Notes: generated by a model not told the origin, from the letters alone. DNA of 64,000 bases from Methanobacterium alkalithermotolerans (GCF_018141185.1 NZ_CP058560.1:744001-808000), one strand, 5' to 3'; positions 27,999 through 37,491 are shown, numbered from the stretch's first letter. Translations and numbers: made by a program.

Positions 27999-28874
27999 AT
28001 GGATGAAAGCGAATCAATTTTTTGGAGAAATGTGGCCCTTAAAATCACCCAACAAGTGGAAAAAGCAATAAATCAGTTAATTGGGAAAAAAGAAGCCGGC
28101 GAAATTATTAAAATGGGGGCCGATGGAACCCCTACCAAATTGATTGATCTGGTGGCAGAAAACGAAGTAATTTCAGTGCTAGAAGGGGTTTCCAGACAGG
28201 TTTTACTGATAAGTGAGGAAATTGGAGAACTGGAAATAGGAAATGAAATAGAACCCATATCTGGTGAAAATAAAATAATCAATCCTGATTCTAAAATAGT
28301 TTTTGTGGTAGACCCTCTCGATGGTACCAGTAATGCCATAAAAAATATACCTGCATTTGGGATATCAATAGCAGTGGCAGAATACTCCTCTAAAAATGAT
28401 TCAGCTCACTTAAATGACATTCAAATGGGATTTGTTAAAAATTTTGCCACAGGAGATTTTTTTGAGGCTTTGAAAGGCAAAGGTGCCTTTTTAAATGGTG
28501 AGAAAATTCACCCTTCTTCCCTGAGTGAGTTGAGTAGCTCCTGTCTGGGAATATTCATATATGGAAACAGCCCGGATATGATTAATAATCTCTCTCAGCA
28601 AATTAGAAGAATGCGAATCATGGGATCTGTGGCCATTGAGCTTTGTTATGTGGCCAATGGTGCCTACGATGCTTTTGTAGATATTCGGAATAATTTAAGA
28701 GTAATTGACATTGCTGCTTCCCAGCTCATTATAAGTGAATCAGGTGGAAAAGTAAGTGACACTGAAGGAATACCTCTAAATAGTTTACTAAAAATAAATG
28801 AAAGAACTTCAATTGTTGCTGCAGGAAATAATAAATTACATGACGAACTTATAAAAACAATGGAGGTTATCTAA
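27999..28874 (+). CDS. Inositol monophosphatase-family phosphatase (FBPase/IMPase, possible NADP phosphatase)
   Basis: A 291-residue Mg-dependent phosphatase of the archaeal FBPase IV/IMPase group. Metal-binding residues are visible in SEEIGE (Glu73, Glu74) and DPLDGT (105-110), and the second Asp motif is VIDIAASQLI. The ATG at 27999 follows AGGAAGGTG. In Methanocaldococcus a homologous domain is fused to NAD kinase (MJ0917) and removes the 2'-phosphate of NADP. Here its stop overlaps the ATG of the NAD kinase gene by one base, suggesting the same pairing in split form; fructose-1,6-bisphosphate or inositol phosphate are alternative substrates. Confidence 0.9.
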   Translation: MDESESIFWRNVALKITQQVEKAINQLIGKKEAGEIIKMGADGTPTKLIDLVAENEVISVLEGVSRQVLLISEEIGELEIGNEIEPISGENKIINPDSKIVFVVDPLDGTSNAIKNIPAFGISIAVAEYSSKNDSAHLNDIQMGFVKNFATGDFFEALKGKGAFLNGEKIHPSSLSELSSSCLGIFIYGNSPDMINNLSQQIRRMRIMGSVAIELCYVANGAYDAFVDIRNNLRVIDIAASQLIISESGGKVSDTEGIPLNSLLKINERTSIVAAGNNKLHDELIKTMEVI

Positions 28875-29713
28875 TGCACATGGGTATTGTTGCACGCTTT
28901 GATATCCCTCGAGCTGTTGAAATGGCTCGTGAAATGACGGAATTTCTAATTGAAAAAGAAATAAAAGTTTCCATAGACTCTTCTTTAATTCAATTTATGC
29001 CTGAATTTAAAGAAAGGAGTGTGGAACTTGCAGAAATGGATACTGATATGATTATAGCCATAGGTGGCGATGGAACCATTTTAAGGACCCAAAGATTTGT
29101 AAATGGTAAAAAAATACCTATTATTGGAATAAATATGGGTACTGTAGGATTTTTAACTGAAATAGATCCAAAAAACGCATTTGATGCTGTGAAAGATGTT
29201 TTAGAAGGGAAATACTTTATAGAAAAAAGGACCCAGTTACGGGTATGCCATGGTGAAGAGTTACCATCCGCTTTAAATGAGGTGGTTATGATGACCCGTA
29301 AGCCAGCCAAGATGTTACATATAGAAATTTCAGTGGATGAAGAAATTGTAGAAGAATTAAGGGCAGATGGACTTATAATATCCACACCAAGTGGTTCTAC
29401 TGCATATTCTATGTCTGCAGGAGGCCCCATAGTTGATCCCAGGGTAGAAGCATTTATAATAGTCCCCATATGCCCATTTAAATTGGGAGCCCGTCCTATT
29501 GTAGTTCCTAATAAAAGCCAGATAAAAGTAAAACTACTAAAAAAAGGCAAGAAGGCCATAGCAGTAATAGATGGACAATATGAAGAAGAAATTAATTACT
29601 TAGAAGAGCTTATATTTGTAAAATCCACTACTAACGCCTATTTTGTACGGCTTACCCACAATTTCTATCAAAGGGTAAAAGATCTGCTAACCGAGGGTGG
29701 TATTAACTCATAA
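28874..29713 (+). CDS. nadK: NAD kinase
   Basis: Phosphorylates NAD to NADP. The 279-residue protein has the GGDGT motif at 64-68 (AIGGDGTILRT), NMGTVGFLTE, the substrate loop ADGLIISTPSGSTAYSMSAGG and the second-domain VPICPFKLGARPIVVP. The ATG at 28874 overlaps the preceding phosphatase stop (TAATG) behind GGAGG. Together the two genes would set the NAD/NADP balance. Confidence 0.95.
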   Translation: MHMGIVARFDIPRAVEMAREMTEFLIEKEIKVSIDSSLIQFMPEFKERSVELAEMDTDMIIAIGGDGTILRTQRFVNGKKIPIIGINMGTVGFLTEIDPKNAFDAVKDVLEGKYFIEKRTQLRVCHGEELPSALNEVVMMTRKPAKMLHIEISVDEEIVEELRADGLIISTPSGSTAYSMSAGGPIVDPRVEAFIIVPICPFKLGARPIVVPNKSQIKVKLLKKGKKAIAVIDGQYEEEINYLEELIFVKSTTNAYFVRLTHNFYQRVKDLLTEGGINS

Positions 29714-29756
29714 ATGGATGAAATATTTTTTAAAGCTTTTTAATTCTGGTGTTAAA

Positions 29757-31103
29757 ATGAATGCCCTGGTTATAGACCTGACCCATGGTGGATTTAAAAT
29801 AGCCATGGAACTATTAGAAACAAAATATGAAAATATATGGGCTTGGGATATTTACCATAGCCTTAATAACACCCAAAAAGATCTTTTAGAATCCAAGGGA
29901 ATTAAATTAACCAATGAAATACCCTTAGTTGATAATCTGGATATAATTGCACCGGTACATTGCCCTCTGGATATAGAAATAGACCTTACCCATCATGGAG
30001 CTGTAAAATATATCCTGCAAGATTGGAAAAAAAGTGAAATACCGGTTATTGAAGTAACAGGAGTTAAAGGCAAAAGCAGTGTGGTGGGAATACTCAAAGA
30101 AATTTTTAATTCCCGTCAACCTTTAGTACTCTCCAGTTTAGGTGCAGAATATTTAGAAAATGAATCAGTAATAAATTTAAAAAAGAATATTAGTATAACC
30201 CCTGCCAGCATCATAGAAACTATACAGTTAGCTAAAAATTGTGAATATGGTATTTGTATATTTGAAACCTCCCTGGGAGGTACTGGTTTAGCCGAAGTAG
30301 GAGTATTAACTAATGTAGTGGAGGATTATAGTATTGGCCAGGGTAAAAGTAAAGCCAGTTTAGCAAAAAGACAGATATTTGAAAGTCAGATTATATGCTG
30401 TGAAAAAGAGACATTAGACCAGTATTATCCTCATCTAAATGAGAACATCCTTTCACGTATTAATAGTTACAGTTTAAAGAATCCACATGCTAAGGTGAAT
30501 GTTTTAAATGTTAAATACAGACTGGATAAAACTTTTATAGAATTAGATGTTAAAAATTTAAAAACCATTAGTGGAAAAAGTGTTAGCACCCGCTTAAATA
30601 TTGAAACATTTGCCCCGGCCCCCCATCACGTCAGTAATGTTTTAGCTGCCCTTACTGCTGCTTTAAGCCTTGATTTAAATATAAATGATATATTATCCGG
30701 TATTAAACGGTTTAAAGGGGTCAAAGGACGTACTTCAATAAAAAAAGAAGGAAACATTATTATTATCGAGGAGATTAATCCCGGGATAAATGTCAGGGCC
30801 CTGGAAAAAACAATTAAAATGGCCCAATCCATGAAAAACTCCATTGTAATTTTAGGAGGAGAATATGGAATCACCTGTGAAGAAATTGATGAATTAGAAG
30901 CTGCTAAACTTTTGGATAGTTTAAAAATGCATACTCCTTTAATTTTAACCGACCAGTTAGGAAAAGGGATATTGAAAAAAATGGAATCCCCCTCAATTTT
31001 CATTGAAAATCCTCAGGAAGCCTTAAATTATGCCATAAATAAGGGTGCTAGAAAAATTGTTTTTATCTATCGTTCCAATTATTCCAATTTAAAAAAAAGA
31101 TAG
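29757..31103 (+). CDS. cfbE: Coenzyme F430 synthetase, Mur-ligase-like
   Basis: Last enzyme of F430 synthesis: ATP-dependent closure of the six-membered carbocyclic ring on 15,17(3)-seco-F430-17(3)-acid to give the methyl-coenzyme M reductase cofactor. The 448-residue protein has the Mur-ligase ATP loop GVKGKSS (102-108), the conserved PAPHHVSNVLAALTAALSL and the C-terminal ligase region with ILGGEYGITCEEIDELE. The ATG at 29757 has GGTG at 29748-29751; an in-frame TTG/GTG start further up overlaps nadK and has no site. The other cfb genes are not here; hemC, which feeds the tetrapyrrole pathway, is next. Confidence 0.9.
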   Translation: MNALVIDLTHGGFKIAMELLETKYENIWAWDIYHSLNNTQKDLLESKGIKLTNEIPLVDNLDIIAPVHCPLDIEIDLTHHGAVKYILQDWKKSEIPVIEVTGVKGKSSVVGILKEIFNSRQPLVLSSLGAEYLENESVINLKKNISITPASIIETIQLAKNCEYGICIFETSLGGTGLAEVGVLTNVVEDYSIGQGKSKASLAKRQIFESQIICCEKETLDQYYPHLNENILSRINSYSLKNPHAKVNVLNVKYRLDKTFIELDVKNLKTISGKSVSTRLNIETFAPAPHHVSNVLAALTAALSLDLNINDILSGIKRFKGVKGRTSIKKEGNIIIIEEINPGINVRALEKTIKMAQSMKNSIVILGGEYGITCEEIDELEAAKLLDSLKMHTPLILTDQLGKGILKKMESPSIFIENPQEALNYAINKGARKIVFIYRSNYSNLKKR

Positions 31104-31355
31104 TTTCACATATCATAGACTAAAATATATTCTATTACCTCCTGGTCAAGAAAATATTTCATTACCTGCAAAAAAAATTAATCTTTTTTATAACGATAAT
31201 TTATATAGACCAGAAAATTATAGTTTTATAAAGCTTTGAGGGGAATAATAATTTACTTTAAAAAAAAAATAGTTAAATAATAACAGGCAAATAAAATTTA
31301 AATTTTGATTTAATTACTAATTAATTTAACAACATTTATCTTCGGAGATGATTAT

Positions 31356-32225
31356 TTGATTGTGGGAACCAGAGGAAGCAACCTTGCCACAGTACAGACA
31401 AAGTATATAATAAGCGAATTATCAAAAATAACTGATGAAGAAGTAGAAATTTCCATAGTTAAAAGTACTGGAGATAAAATAACTGATACTCAATTATATA
31501 ATATGGATCCCAAAGGTATTTTCACCCGAGAACTGGATTTAGCAGTATTGGATAATGAAGTAGATTTTGCTGTGCACAGTATGAAAGATGTGCCAAGTGA
31601 ATTGGATCCAGATTTGGAAATTGTTGCGGTGCCTATACGTGAATCTCCCCATGACGTCTTGATATCAAAATTGGGATGGAATGAGCTTCCTCCCGGGTCT
31701 AAAATGGGAACCAGTAGCTTGAGAAGGGAAGCATTTTGCAATCATCACCAAAAAAATTTTAAGTTAGAGCCCCTAAGAGGAAATATAGAAACTCGAATAA
31801 AAAAAGTTATGATGGGAGAATGTGACGCCACTTTAATGGCAGAAGCAGGCTTAATAAGATTGGGTTTAACCGAATACATTAAAGAAAGGTTCCCTTTAAA
31901 TTATATAACTCCCCCTGCAGGGCAGGGTGCTCTGGCAATAATAACCCGTAAAGATAGTGAATTAAAAACCCAGCTTAATGAATTGAATCATTTTACATCA
32001 TTTCAGGAAATTTTAGCTGAAAAAACAGTGCTAAAAGAATTAGGAATAGGATGTCAATGGCCTTTAGGGGCTATTGCAAGGTCTAAAAATGGTAAATTAA
32101 ATCTTTATTGTGTACTTTTAGATAAACAGGGACATGTTTTATCTGATGTGACAATTACCGACTCTATTAATAACGCCGAAGAATTAGGAAAAAAAGCTGC
32201 AAATCATATGGAGGATTATATTTGA
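31356..32225 (+). CDS. hemC: Porphobilinogen deaminase (hydroxymethylbilane synthase)
   Basis: Polymerises four porphobilinogen units to hydroxymethylbilane, the precursor of F430, sirohaem and corrinoids. The 289-residue protein begins at a TTG (31356) behind CGGAGATGAT and has VGTRGSNLATVQT, the catalytic Asp in HSMKDVP (Asp78), the phosphate-site GTSSLRRE and the dipyrromethane-linking Cys in GIGCQWPLGA (Cys233). Its last four bases (TTGA) are the start of the next gene. Confidence 0.96.
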   Translation: MIVGTRGSNLATVQTKYIISELSKITDEEVEISIVKSTGDKITDTQLYNMDPKGIFTRELDLAVLDNEVDFAVHSMKDVPSELDPDLEIVAVPIRESPHDVLISKLGWNELPPGSKMGTSSLRREAFCNHHQKNFKLEPLRGNIETRIKKVMMGECDATLMAEAGLIRLGLTEYIKERFPLNYITPPAGQGALAIITRKDSELKTQLNELNHFTSFQEILAEKTVLKELGIGCQWPLGAIARSKNGKLNLYCVLLDKQGHVLSDVTITDSINNAEELGKKAANHMEDYI

Positions 32226-33187
32226 ACAAGATTAATGTAGGTGTAATTGGTGTAGGTGCCATGGGTTATAATCATGCCCGGGTATACTATCGTTTGGAAA
32301 ACGCCAATTTGGTGGCTGTTTCAGACCTAATGAAGGGGAATTTGGCCAAGGTTTCCCAAAAATATGGGGCTATTGGTTATGTAGATTATGAAAATATTCT
32401 TGAAAATCCAGATATTGAAGTGGTGAGTGTTTGTGTTCCCACCACACACCACCACAATGTGGTTATGGATGCTATAGATCACGGAAAACATATTCTGGTA
32501 GAAAAACCCATTGCATTTACCCTGGATGAAGCTAAAGAAATGGTAAAGGCTGCCCGTAAAAAAGGTGTTAAGTTAGGGACCGGGCATGTAGAGCGATTCA
32601 ATCCCGCAGTACAAAAAGCCAAAGAACTCATTGAAAATGATGTTATAGGGGATGTGGTATCTGCTTCGGCAAAAAGAGTAGGTCCTTTTCCACCCAGAAT
32701 TAAGGATGTAGGGGTTACCATTGACCTGGCCATACATGATCTGGATGTGATGTACTATCTCTTCAGTGAGCCTGTGGCAGAAGTATATTCCACCATGGGC
32801 AGTATCCTGGAAAAATGTGAATTCGAAGATCACGCCGAGATTATGACTAAATTTAACAGCGGTATAACCGGTATGCTGGAAGTAAACTGGCTTACTCCTT
32901 ATAAACGGAGGGAGCTAGAAATCACCGGCACTGATGGAATAATATCCATTGATTATATTGATCAAAGTATTGATGTATTTGGAAAATTCGCCCAGGACGT
33001 TCATATTAATCATGAAGAACCGTTGAAAGGGGAAATAAAATCATTCCTTTCATCTATTATTAATGACGAAGAACCAGAAATTACTGGTGAAGATGGTATT
33101 TATGCACTTAGGGTGGTATTAGCTGCCATGAAATCAGCACGTGATCATTCACCAGTTAAAATTAATGGTGATTTAAATCCAGAATAA
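32222..33187 (+). CDS. Gfo/Idh/MocA-family NAD(P)-dependent sugar dehydrogenase
   Basis: A 321-residue oxidoreductase with the Rossmann loop GVIGVGAMGYNHARVY, the family signature VEKPIAFTLDEAK (Lys of EKP is catalytic) and GHVERFNPAV with the following PFPPRIKDVGVTIDLAIHD loop. This version resembles UDP-N-acetylglucosamine 3-dehydrogenases that make 3-oxo intermediates for diacetamido sugars in methanogen glycans, but that is inference from general similarity. TTG start overlapping the hemC stop, with GGAGG six bases upstream. No aminotransferase partner lies nearby. Confidence 0.88.
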   Translation: MNKINVGVIGVGAMGYNHARVYYRLENANLVAVSDLMKGNLAKVSQKYGAIGYVDYENILENPDIEVVSVCVPTTHHHNVVMDAIDHGKHILVEKPIAFTLDEAKEMVKAARKKGVKLGTGHVERFNPAVQKAKELIENDVIGDVVSASAKRVGPFPPRIKDVGVTIDLAIHDLDVMYYLFSEPVAEVYSTMGSILEKCEFEDHAEIMTKFNSGITGMLEVNWLTPYKRRELEITGTDGIISIDYIDQSIDVFGKFAQDVHINHEEPLKGEIKSFLSSIINDEEPEITGEDGIYALRVVLAAMKSARDHSPVKINGDLNPE

Positions 33188-33267
33188 GAAAAATTAGATT
33201 TTTATGAGGAATTTTTTATAAATCTAATGTCTTATTGATTTTAGTTTAAATTTAAAGGGGTGTTAAA

Positions 33268-33882
33268 ATGAATCAAGAACTGATAAAAAAAGCTCAGGGG
33301 TTGCGTAGTCAGGGTTTTACCACAGGAGAAATTGCAGATGAATTAAATGTTTCTAAAGATACTGCCCGATGGCTAACCTTACAGACCACTGGAAAAAGAG
33401 ATGAAGAAAAAAGTCAGGCCCCCCTTGATTTTGCCATAAACTGGAAAAGTTTAGGTGGTAGTTCTGCACGTTTAAGATATGTGTCAGCTGCCATGGCAGA
33501 TATAGCATTAAAACACGGTCCTAGTGATGTTATAGTGGGTATTGCTGTTAGTGGAGTTCCTTTTGCCACCATGATGGCTGATGTGGTTGCTTTAGAAACC
33601 GGGATTGAAACTTCCATTTCTGTTTTCCATCCTATTAAACATAGAAAAGGCAAAGATGCTGAAGGAGCTATAAGTAGTAACTTTGCCTCAGTAGAAGATA
33701 AAAGAGTGGTTATAGTGGATGATGTTATAACCAGCGGCCGCACTATAAAAGAAGTAATTGATGTTCTTAAAAAACAGGGTGCTGAACCCACCTGTGTAAC
33801 GGTACTGATTGACAAAAAAGGAATATCTGAAATAGAGGAAGTTCCTGTAGAATCATTGATTAAAGTCAGTAGATTGGGATAA
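33268..33882 (+). CDS. gfcR: GfcR-type PRTase-like transcriptional regulator
   Basis: A 204-residue protein with an N-terminal helix-turn-helix (about 1-45, GFTTGEIADELNVSKDTARW) joined to an orotate phosphoribosyltransferase-like domain with the PRPP loop VVIVDDVITSGRT (147-159). Haloarchaeal GfcR controls sugar and glycolytic genes; methanogen members are annotated as PyrE-like. The PRTase domain probably senses a phosphoribosyl metabolite rather than acting as an enzyme (inference). ATG after GGGGTG. It is 80 bases from the preceding dehydrogenase. Confidence 0.88.
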   Translation: MNQELIKKAQGLRSQGFTTGEIADELNVSKDTARWLTLQTTGKRDEEKSQAPLDFAINWKSLGGSSARLRYVSAAMADIALKHGPSDVIVGIAVSGVPFATMMADVVALETGIETSISVFHPIKHRKGKDAEGAISSNFASVEDKRVVIVDDVITSGRTIKEVIDVLKKQGAEPTCVTVLIDKKGISEIEEVPVESLIKVSRLG

Positions 33883-33974
33883 TAAATTTCCAGGGTTAAA
33901 TCTTCTTTTAATAATTAAAAAGAATAGATTAAGCTAACCCTTTATTTATTTTTACAAAAATACATAATTTAATA

Positions 33975-34856
33975 ATGCCTGTCTCAATACGGCCAGTGTT
34001 TCAAAGTTTATTAAGATATTTATTTATTATAAAAAACTTATTTCTTTATGGTGGATTCATTCCCGCGCTTTGGGGACCTTCACTGCTCTTAACCGTTTCT
34101 ATAAGTACGGATCTCCCCCATGATATAATAATTATTCTGGTCTCTTTTTTACTTCCTTTAATCATTTACAGCTATGATTATTATGCTGATATTGATAAAG
34201 ATCTTAAAACCAATCCGGAAAGGGCTAATTTAGATAAAAAATTAAATTATAATTTGATAATAGGATATGTGTGTTTTTTAATTGGTTTGGTAATTTATAT
34301 TTTTAATTATATGATCATACTCTTTGTTCTAAGTTTATTTGCCATGGGAATATTATATGCCAGTGTATTTAAGAGGATAACCCTGAAAATACCTGCTTTT
34401 AAAAATTTTTACCTGTCATTTATCTGGAGTTTGTGGGGTACTTTTTTATTAGTAATGTACAACTATGCAGGGATAAATAGAAGATTAATAATGATATTTT
34501 TATTTATTTATGCAAAAGTGCTTTTAAACACTATTTTTTTTGATATTAAAGATGCAAAATCAGATAAAAAGGAAGGTTTGAAAACTTTACCTGCTGTTTT
34601 AGGTATATTTAAAACTGTAACCTATCTTCATATTTTAAACCTTTTAACTGCATTTATTTTAATATTAGGGGTAGTTCTAGATATTTTACCCCCATATTGC
34701 CTATTATTGACCATTTTCTATTTATATGTATTTTATTATCTGGAAATCATAAAAAGTAAATCCCAAACCCTTTCTAAAAAATCGATGCTTGCCGATTTAG
34801 AGGCTATTTTTTATCCATTCCTATTATTTTTTTTTAGATGGATATGGAATAAATAA
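33975..34856 (+). CDS. UbiA-family prenyltransferase
   Basis: A 293-residue protein with seven to nine predicted membrane helices and both Asp-rich motifs of the UbiA superfamily: YDYYADIDKDLKTNPERA after the second helix and FFDIKDAKSDKKEGLKTLP in the second half. These bind Mg and the prenyl diphosphate. The substrate could be a lipid, quinone-like or sugar acceptor; it is not the usual digeranylgeranylglyceryl phosphate synthase as far as I can tell. There is no clear ribosome site before the ATG, so the message may be leaderless. Confidence 0.85.
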   Translation: MPVSIRPVFQSLLRYLFIIKNLFLYGGFIPALWGPSLLLTVSISTDLPHDIIIILVSFLLPLIIYSYDYYADIDKDLKTNPERANLDKKLNYNLIIGYVCFLIGLVIYIFNYMIILFVLSLFAMGILYASVFKRITLKIPAFKNFYLSFIWSLWGTFLLVMYNYAGINRRLIMIFLFIYAKVLLNTIFFDIKDAKSDKKEGLKTLPAVLGIFKTVTYLHILNLLTAFILILGVVLDILPPYCLLLTIFYLYVFYYLEIIKSKSQTLSKKSMLADLEAIFYPFLLFFFRWIWNK

Positions 34857-34921
34857 AAAGAAAAATAATGATTAAAGGGGTTTTTTGGAAATATAATAAA
34901 TAAAAAAAATAATTAATTATT

Positions 34922-36151
34922 TCAGGTCCGGTATCTTAGTATGGCCCCAATACCTCCAAAAGCACGTAGAAGTTGCATTCCTTCCTCGGTTTCAGTTGAT
35001 ACTATTTCAACTTCTGTTCCAACCTCCTCTGCCATTTCTACCAGGTCATCAATAACATCTCTATTTTCAATTTCTTTCATGGTTTCGCCACATTTATCAC
35101 ATATTTCTTCCACGTCTTTTTTAAGATTTTTAGAGGTGGCATCCACTTTATTTCCGCAGGAGCTACACTCATAAGCTATCCTTTGGGAGTCTATGCCCTC
35201 AGATAATATGAGAATTTCCACAGCACCCATTTGTAAATTTTTTCTAACATCTTTTTCCCCATAGGATGCCAGGCTATCAGCTGAAACCAGTTCAGTTAAA
35301 AATTTCTGGATTAGTTTTTTTTCCCTCATTACATCTATTTCATTTAAAACATCCATGGATTTTTCGATAACCTCTCGGATACCAAATTCTCCAGTATAAG
35401 AAGTATCAACAGTGGTTATAACTTTTTTCTTAATTTCATGGTGGAGATAATCGCCATTAAGGAACTCTTCTTTGGTATGTCCCGGTCCCCCTAAAATGAC
35501 TCCGTTTAACTCTTCTAATGACAGGAATGCATCGTTAATGGCATTACCTATTCTTTTTAGAAATTCGTGAGCAGCAAGTTCAATTAAACGATCAAAACGG
35601 CGCTGAGATTGACCACCAGCCTTATGTTTACCAGGTACTCCACTGGTTAAAGTTTTAACAATTTTTATTCTTTTTCCAGTTAGAACCGCGACGGTGGCTT
35701 CTTTACGATCTAAAACGGCCAGTCCATAAACATCTTTATCACCCATCATATCCTGTAGAGGTTCCAGATAGAAATCTGAATTACAGTGATAAGTATAAGT
35801 CTGGATGGGTTCTGGTGGTTCAAAAACATAGGTTTCCATTTTTTCAGTACCCGGCCCTCCTTTAGGAATCATACCCACAAAAAGAACCAGGCCTTTAGTC
35901 GGGGGGTTTGGGAACAATTTTAATCGCTGCATGATAACTTCAATAGAAGATTGAACATTTTTTTTAGTCTGTTTGCTTTTAATATTGGCACTCTGGCTAA
36001 GTTCTTCTCTCATGTGTTTAACTACATCAGATATCTTTTTATCTGGAGGAATGTATACTGATACCAGTTCAGTGCCCCTACCTTTTTTATCAGACAATTC
36101 TTGAAGCGTCCTTTTAAATTCATAAAGTTCGGTTGATGATACATCAGTCAA
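34922..36151 (-). CDS. prf1: Peptide chain release factor aRF1
   Basis: Recognises all three stop codons and releases the finished protein. The 409-residue protein has the codon-reading NIKS motif at 56-59 and the catalytic GGQ at 179-181 (HKAGGQSQRRF). The C-terminal domain contains a minidomain with a Cys pair CSSCG and CDKCG (Zn-ribbon like). The start is a TTG at 36151 following AAGGAGTGAG. Length is normal for archaeal RF1. Confidence 0.96.
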   Translation of the reverse strand: MTDVSSTELYEFKRTLQELSDKKGRGTELVSVYIPPDKKISDVVKHMREELSQSANIKSKQTKKNVQSSIEVIMQRLKLFPNPPTKGLVLFVGMIPKGGPGTEKMETYVFEPPEPIQTYTYHCNSDFYLEPLQDMMGDKDVYGLAVLDRKEATVAVLTGKRIKIVKTLTSGVPGKHKAGGQSQRRFDRLIELAAHEFLKRIGNAINDAFLSLEELNGVILGGPGHTKEEFLNGDYLHHEIKKKVITTVDTSYTGEFGIREVIEKSMDVLNEIDVMREKKLIQKFLTELVSADSLASYGEKDVRKNLQMGAVEILILSEGIDSQRIAYECSSCGNKVDATSKNLKKDVEEICDKCGETMKEIENRDVIDDLVEMAEEVGTEVEIVSTETEEGMQLLRAFGGIGAILRYRT

Positions 36152-36479
36152 GATAACTCACTCCTTAAAAACTATAAAAATTAAATTTATCTCTATATTT
36201 TAATTAAATCGGGTTTTAATCCAATTAAGGGTCACGCCCGGTCATAAATGAAGAATAGTATGTACATGATAAACCTGCAATAATTGTTTTAAAATATTCT
36301 ATTAATTTATTTATGTTAACTCAGGGTATAAAACTTATACCTATTAAATGATATTAAAAAAATAGACCGGATAATATTAGAAATAAGTTTAAAATAAGAA
36401 ACTCATATGACTTAAATAAGATTTCAAGTTTTATGAAAATAATCAGTTATATTTTATTTAAATTAGCAGGTGAAAATAA
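36152..36479. other. Divergent intergenic region between prf1 and pyrH
   Basis: About 330 bases, mostly AT-rich, holding the two divergent promoters. A short stretch at 36228-36245 (AAGGGTCACGCCCGGTCA) is richer in G and C than its surroundings, but I could not find a stable fold or box C/D pair to support an RNA gene. Confidence 0.35.
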
Positions 36480-37151
36480 ATGAGAGTAGTAATTACTATT
36501 GGTGGATCAATTATCATGAAGGATGAGAGTCCTGAAAAATTCCAGGAATATGCCCGGATTTTAACTTCTCTGGCAAAGGAACATGAAATATTTGTAGTGG
36601 TAGGTGGAGGTAAACCCGCCCGAAATTATATAAAAATAGCACGGGGTATGGGTGCAAGTGAATCACATTGTGATGATATTGGTATTGAAATAACCAGATT
36701 AAATGCAAAGCTTCTTATAACAGCACTTAAAGGCGAAGCCTATCCAATGGTCCCAGAAAATTTCAACGAGGCCATGGAGTATTCTACCAGCAATAAAATA
36801 GTGGTGATGGGAGGAACTGAACCGGCCCATAGTACCGATGCAGTAGGGGCTATTTTAGCGGAATTTGTAGATGCAGAACTTTTAATAAATCTTACCTCGG
36901 TAGATGGTCTTTATGATAAAGATCCCCACCAGCATGATGATGCCCGAATGTTTGAAGAGGTAACTGCCCAGCAAATGATGGAATTTCTAAGGGAAAAAGA
37001 GGTAATGGCAGGAACCTATGAATTTTTTGATATGACGGCAATTCAAATGATAAAAAGATCCCGAATTAAAACTATTATAGCTAATGGCAAAGCACCTGAA
37101 AATTTAATTAAGGTTTTGAATAATGAAAAAATTGGAACCAGAATTATTTAA
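36480..37151 (+). CDS. pyrH: Archaeal UMP kinase
   Basis: Phosphorylates UMP to UDP. The 223-residue amino-acid-kinase-fold protein has the phosphate loop TIGGSIIM, the VVVGGGKPARNYI motif, the VMGGTEPAHSTDAVGA substrate loop and LTSVDGLYDKDPHQH near the ATP site. ATG after AGGTGA. The DUF2116 gene begins 79 bases downstream with its own ribosome site. Confidence 0.96.
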   Translation: MRVVITIGGSIIMKDESPEKFQEYARILTSLAKEHEIFVVVGGGKPARNYIKIARGMGASESHCDDIGIEITRLNAKLLITALKGEAYPMVPENFNEAMEYSTSNKIVVMGGTEPAHSTDAVGAILAEFVDAELLINLTSVDGLYDKDPHQHDDARMFEEVTAQQMMEFLREKEVMAGTYEFFDMTAIQMIKRSRIKTIIANGKAPENLIKVLNNEKIGTRII

Positions 37152-37230
37152 GATATAAAAATATTTAATAAGAATTTGATTTTATCAAAGGATTACATTA
37201 ATCGTAAGCAATTAGTAATTAGGTGAAATA

Positions 37231-37419
37231 ATGACCAAACCACATAGACACTGTGCTGTTTGCGGTACCCCTATACCGCTAGAAGAGAGAACCTGTTCTG
37301 ATAAATGTCAAAATACACTGGCAGAAAGCCGGAACAAAGTTAGAAAAACCAGAATGATCGTATACGCCATATTTGGAGTCTTTATAATTTTATGGTTGTT
37401 TTATGTATTATTCCGTTAG
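37231..37419 (+). CDS. DUF2116 zinc-ribbon membrane peptide
   Basis: A 62-residue protein with an N-terminal treble-clef/zinc-ribbon of four cysteines (HCAVCGTPIP and TCSDKC) and one C-terminal membrane helix (MIVYAIFGVFIILWLFYVLF). This matches archaeal DUF2116; function unknown. The ATG follows AGGTGAAATA. It probably sits in the membrane with its zinc finger in the cytoplasm. Confidence 0.85.
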   Translation: MTKPHRHCAVCGTPIPLEERTCSDKCQNTLAESRNKVRKTRMIVYAIFGVFIILWLFYVLFR

Positions 37420-37428
37420 AAAATATAC

Positions 37429-37455
37429 AAAAAAGGAATTCTACTTTAGAATTCC
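37429..37455 (-). terminator. Hairpin terminator for the DUF308 gene, possibly shared
   Basis: GGAATTCTA (37435-37443) and TAGAATTCC (37447-37455) form a perfect nine-base stem with a three-base loop. On the minus strand it is followed by TTTTTT (complement of 37429-37434), so it fits the gene that ends at 37492; it could also slow plus-strand transcription from the DUF2116 gene. Confidence 0.65.
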
Positions 37456-37491
37456 ACCCATTTCTACTTATAGTATATTATAATTCTTCAA

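Noticed and set aside
28990..29559. Long open frame antisense to nadK (189 codons)
   Set aside because: Fully opposite a conserved enzyme; its composition mirrors the coding strand and no family is recognisable.
36224..36262. Slightly GC-richer patch in the prf1-pyrH spacer, possible small RNA
   Set aside because: No paired boxes C and D, no H/ACA signature and no strong hairpin could be found by eye.
37435..37455. GGAATTCTA palindrome as an NrpR-type operator (GGAA-N6-TTCC)
   Set aside because: Spacing does not match the NrpR site, it lies between convergent gene ends, and the adjacent A6/T6 run makes a terminator the better explanation.
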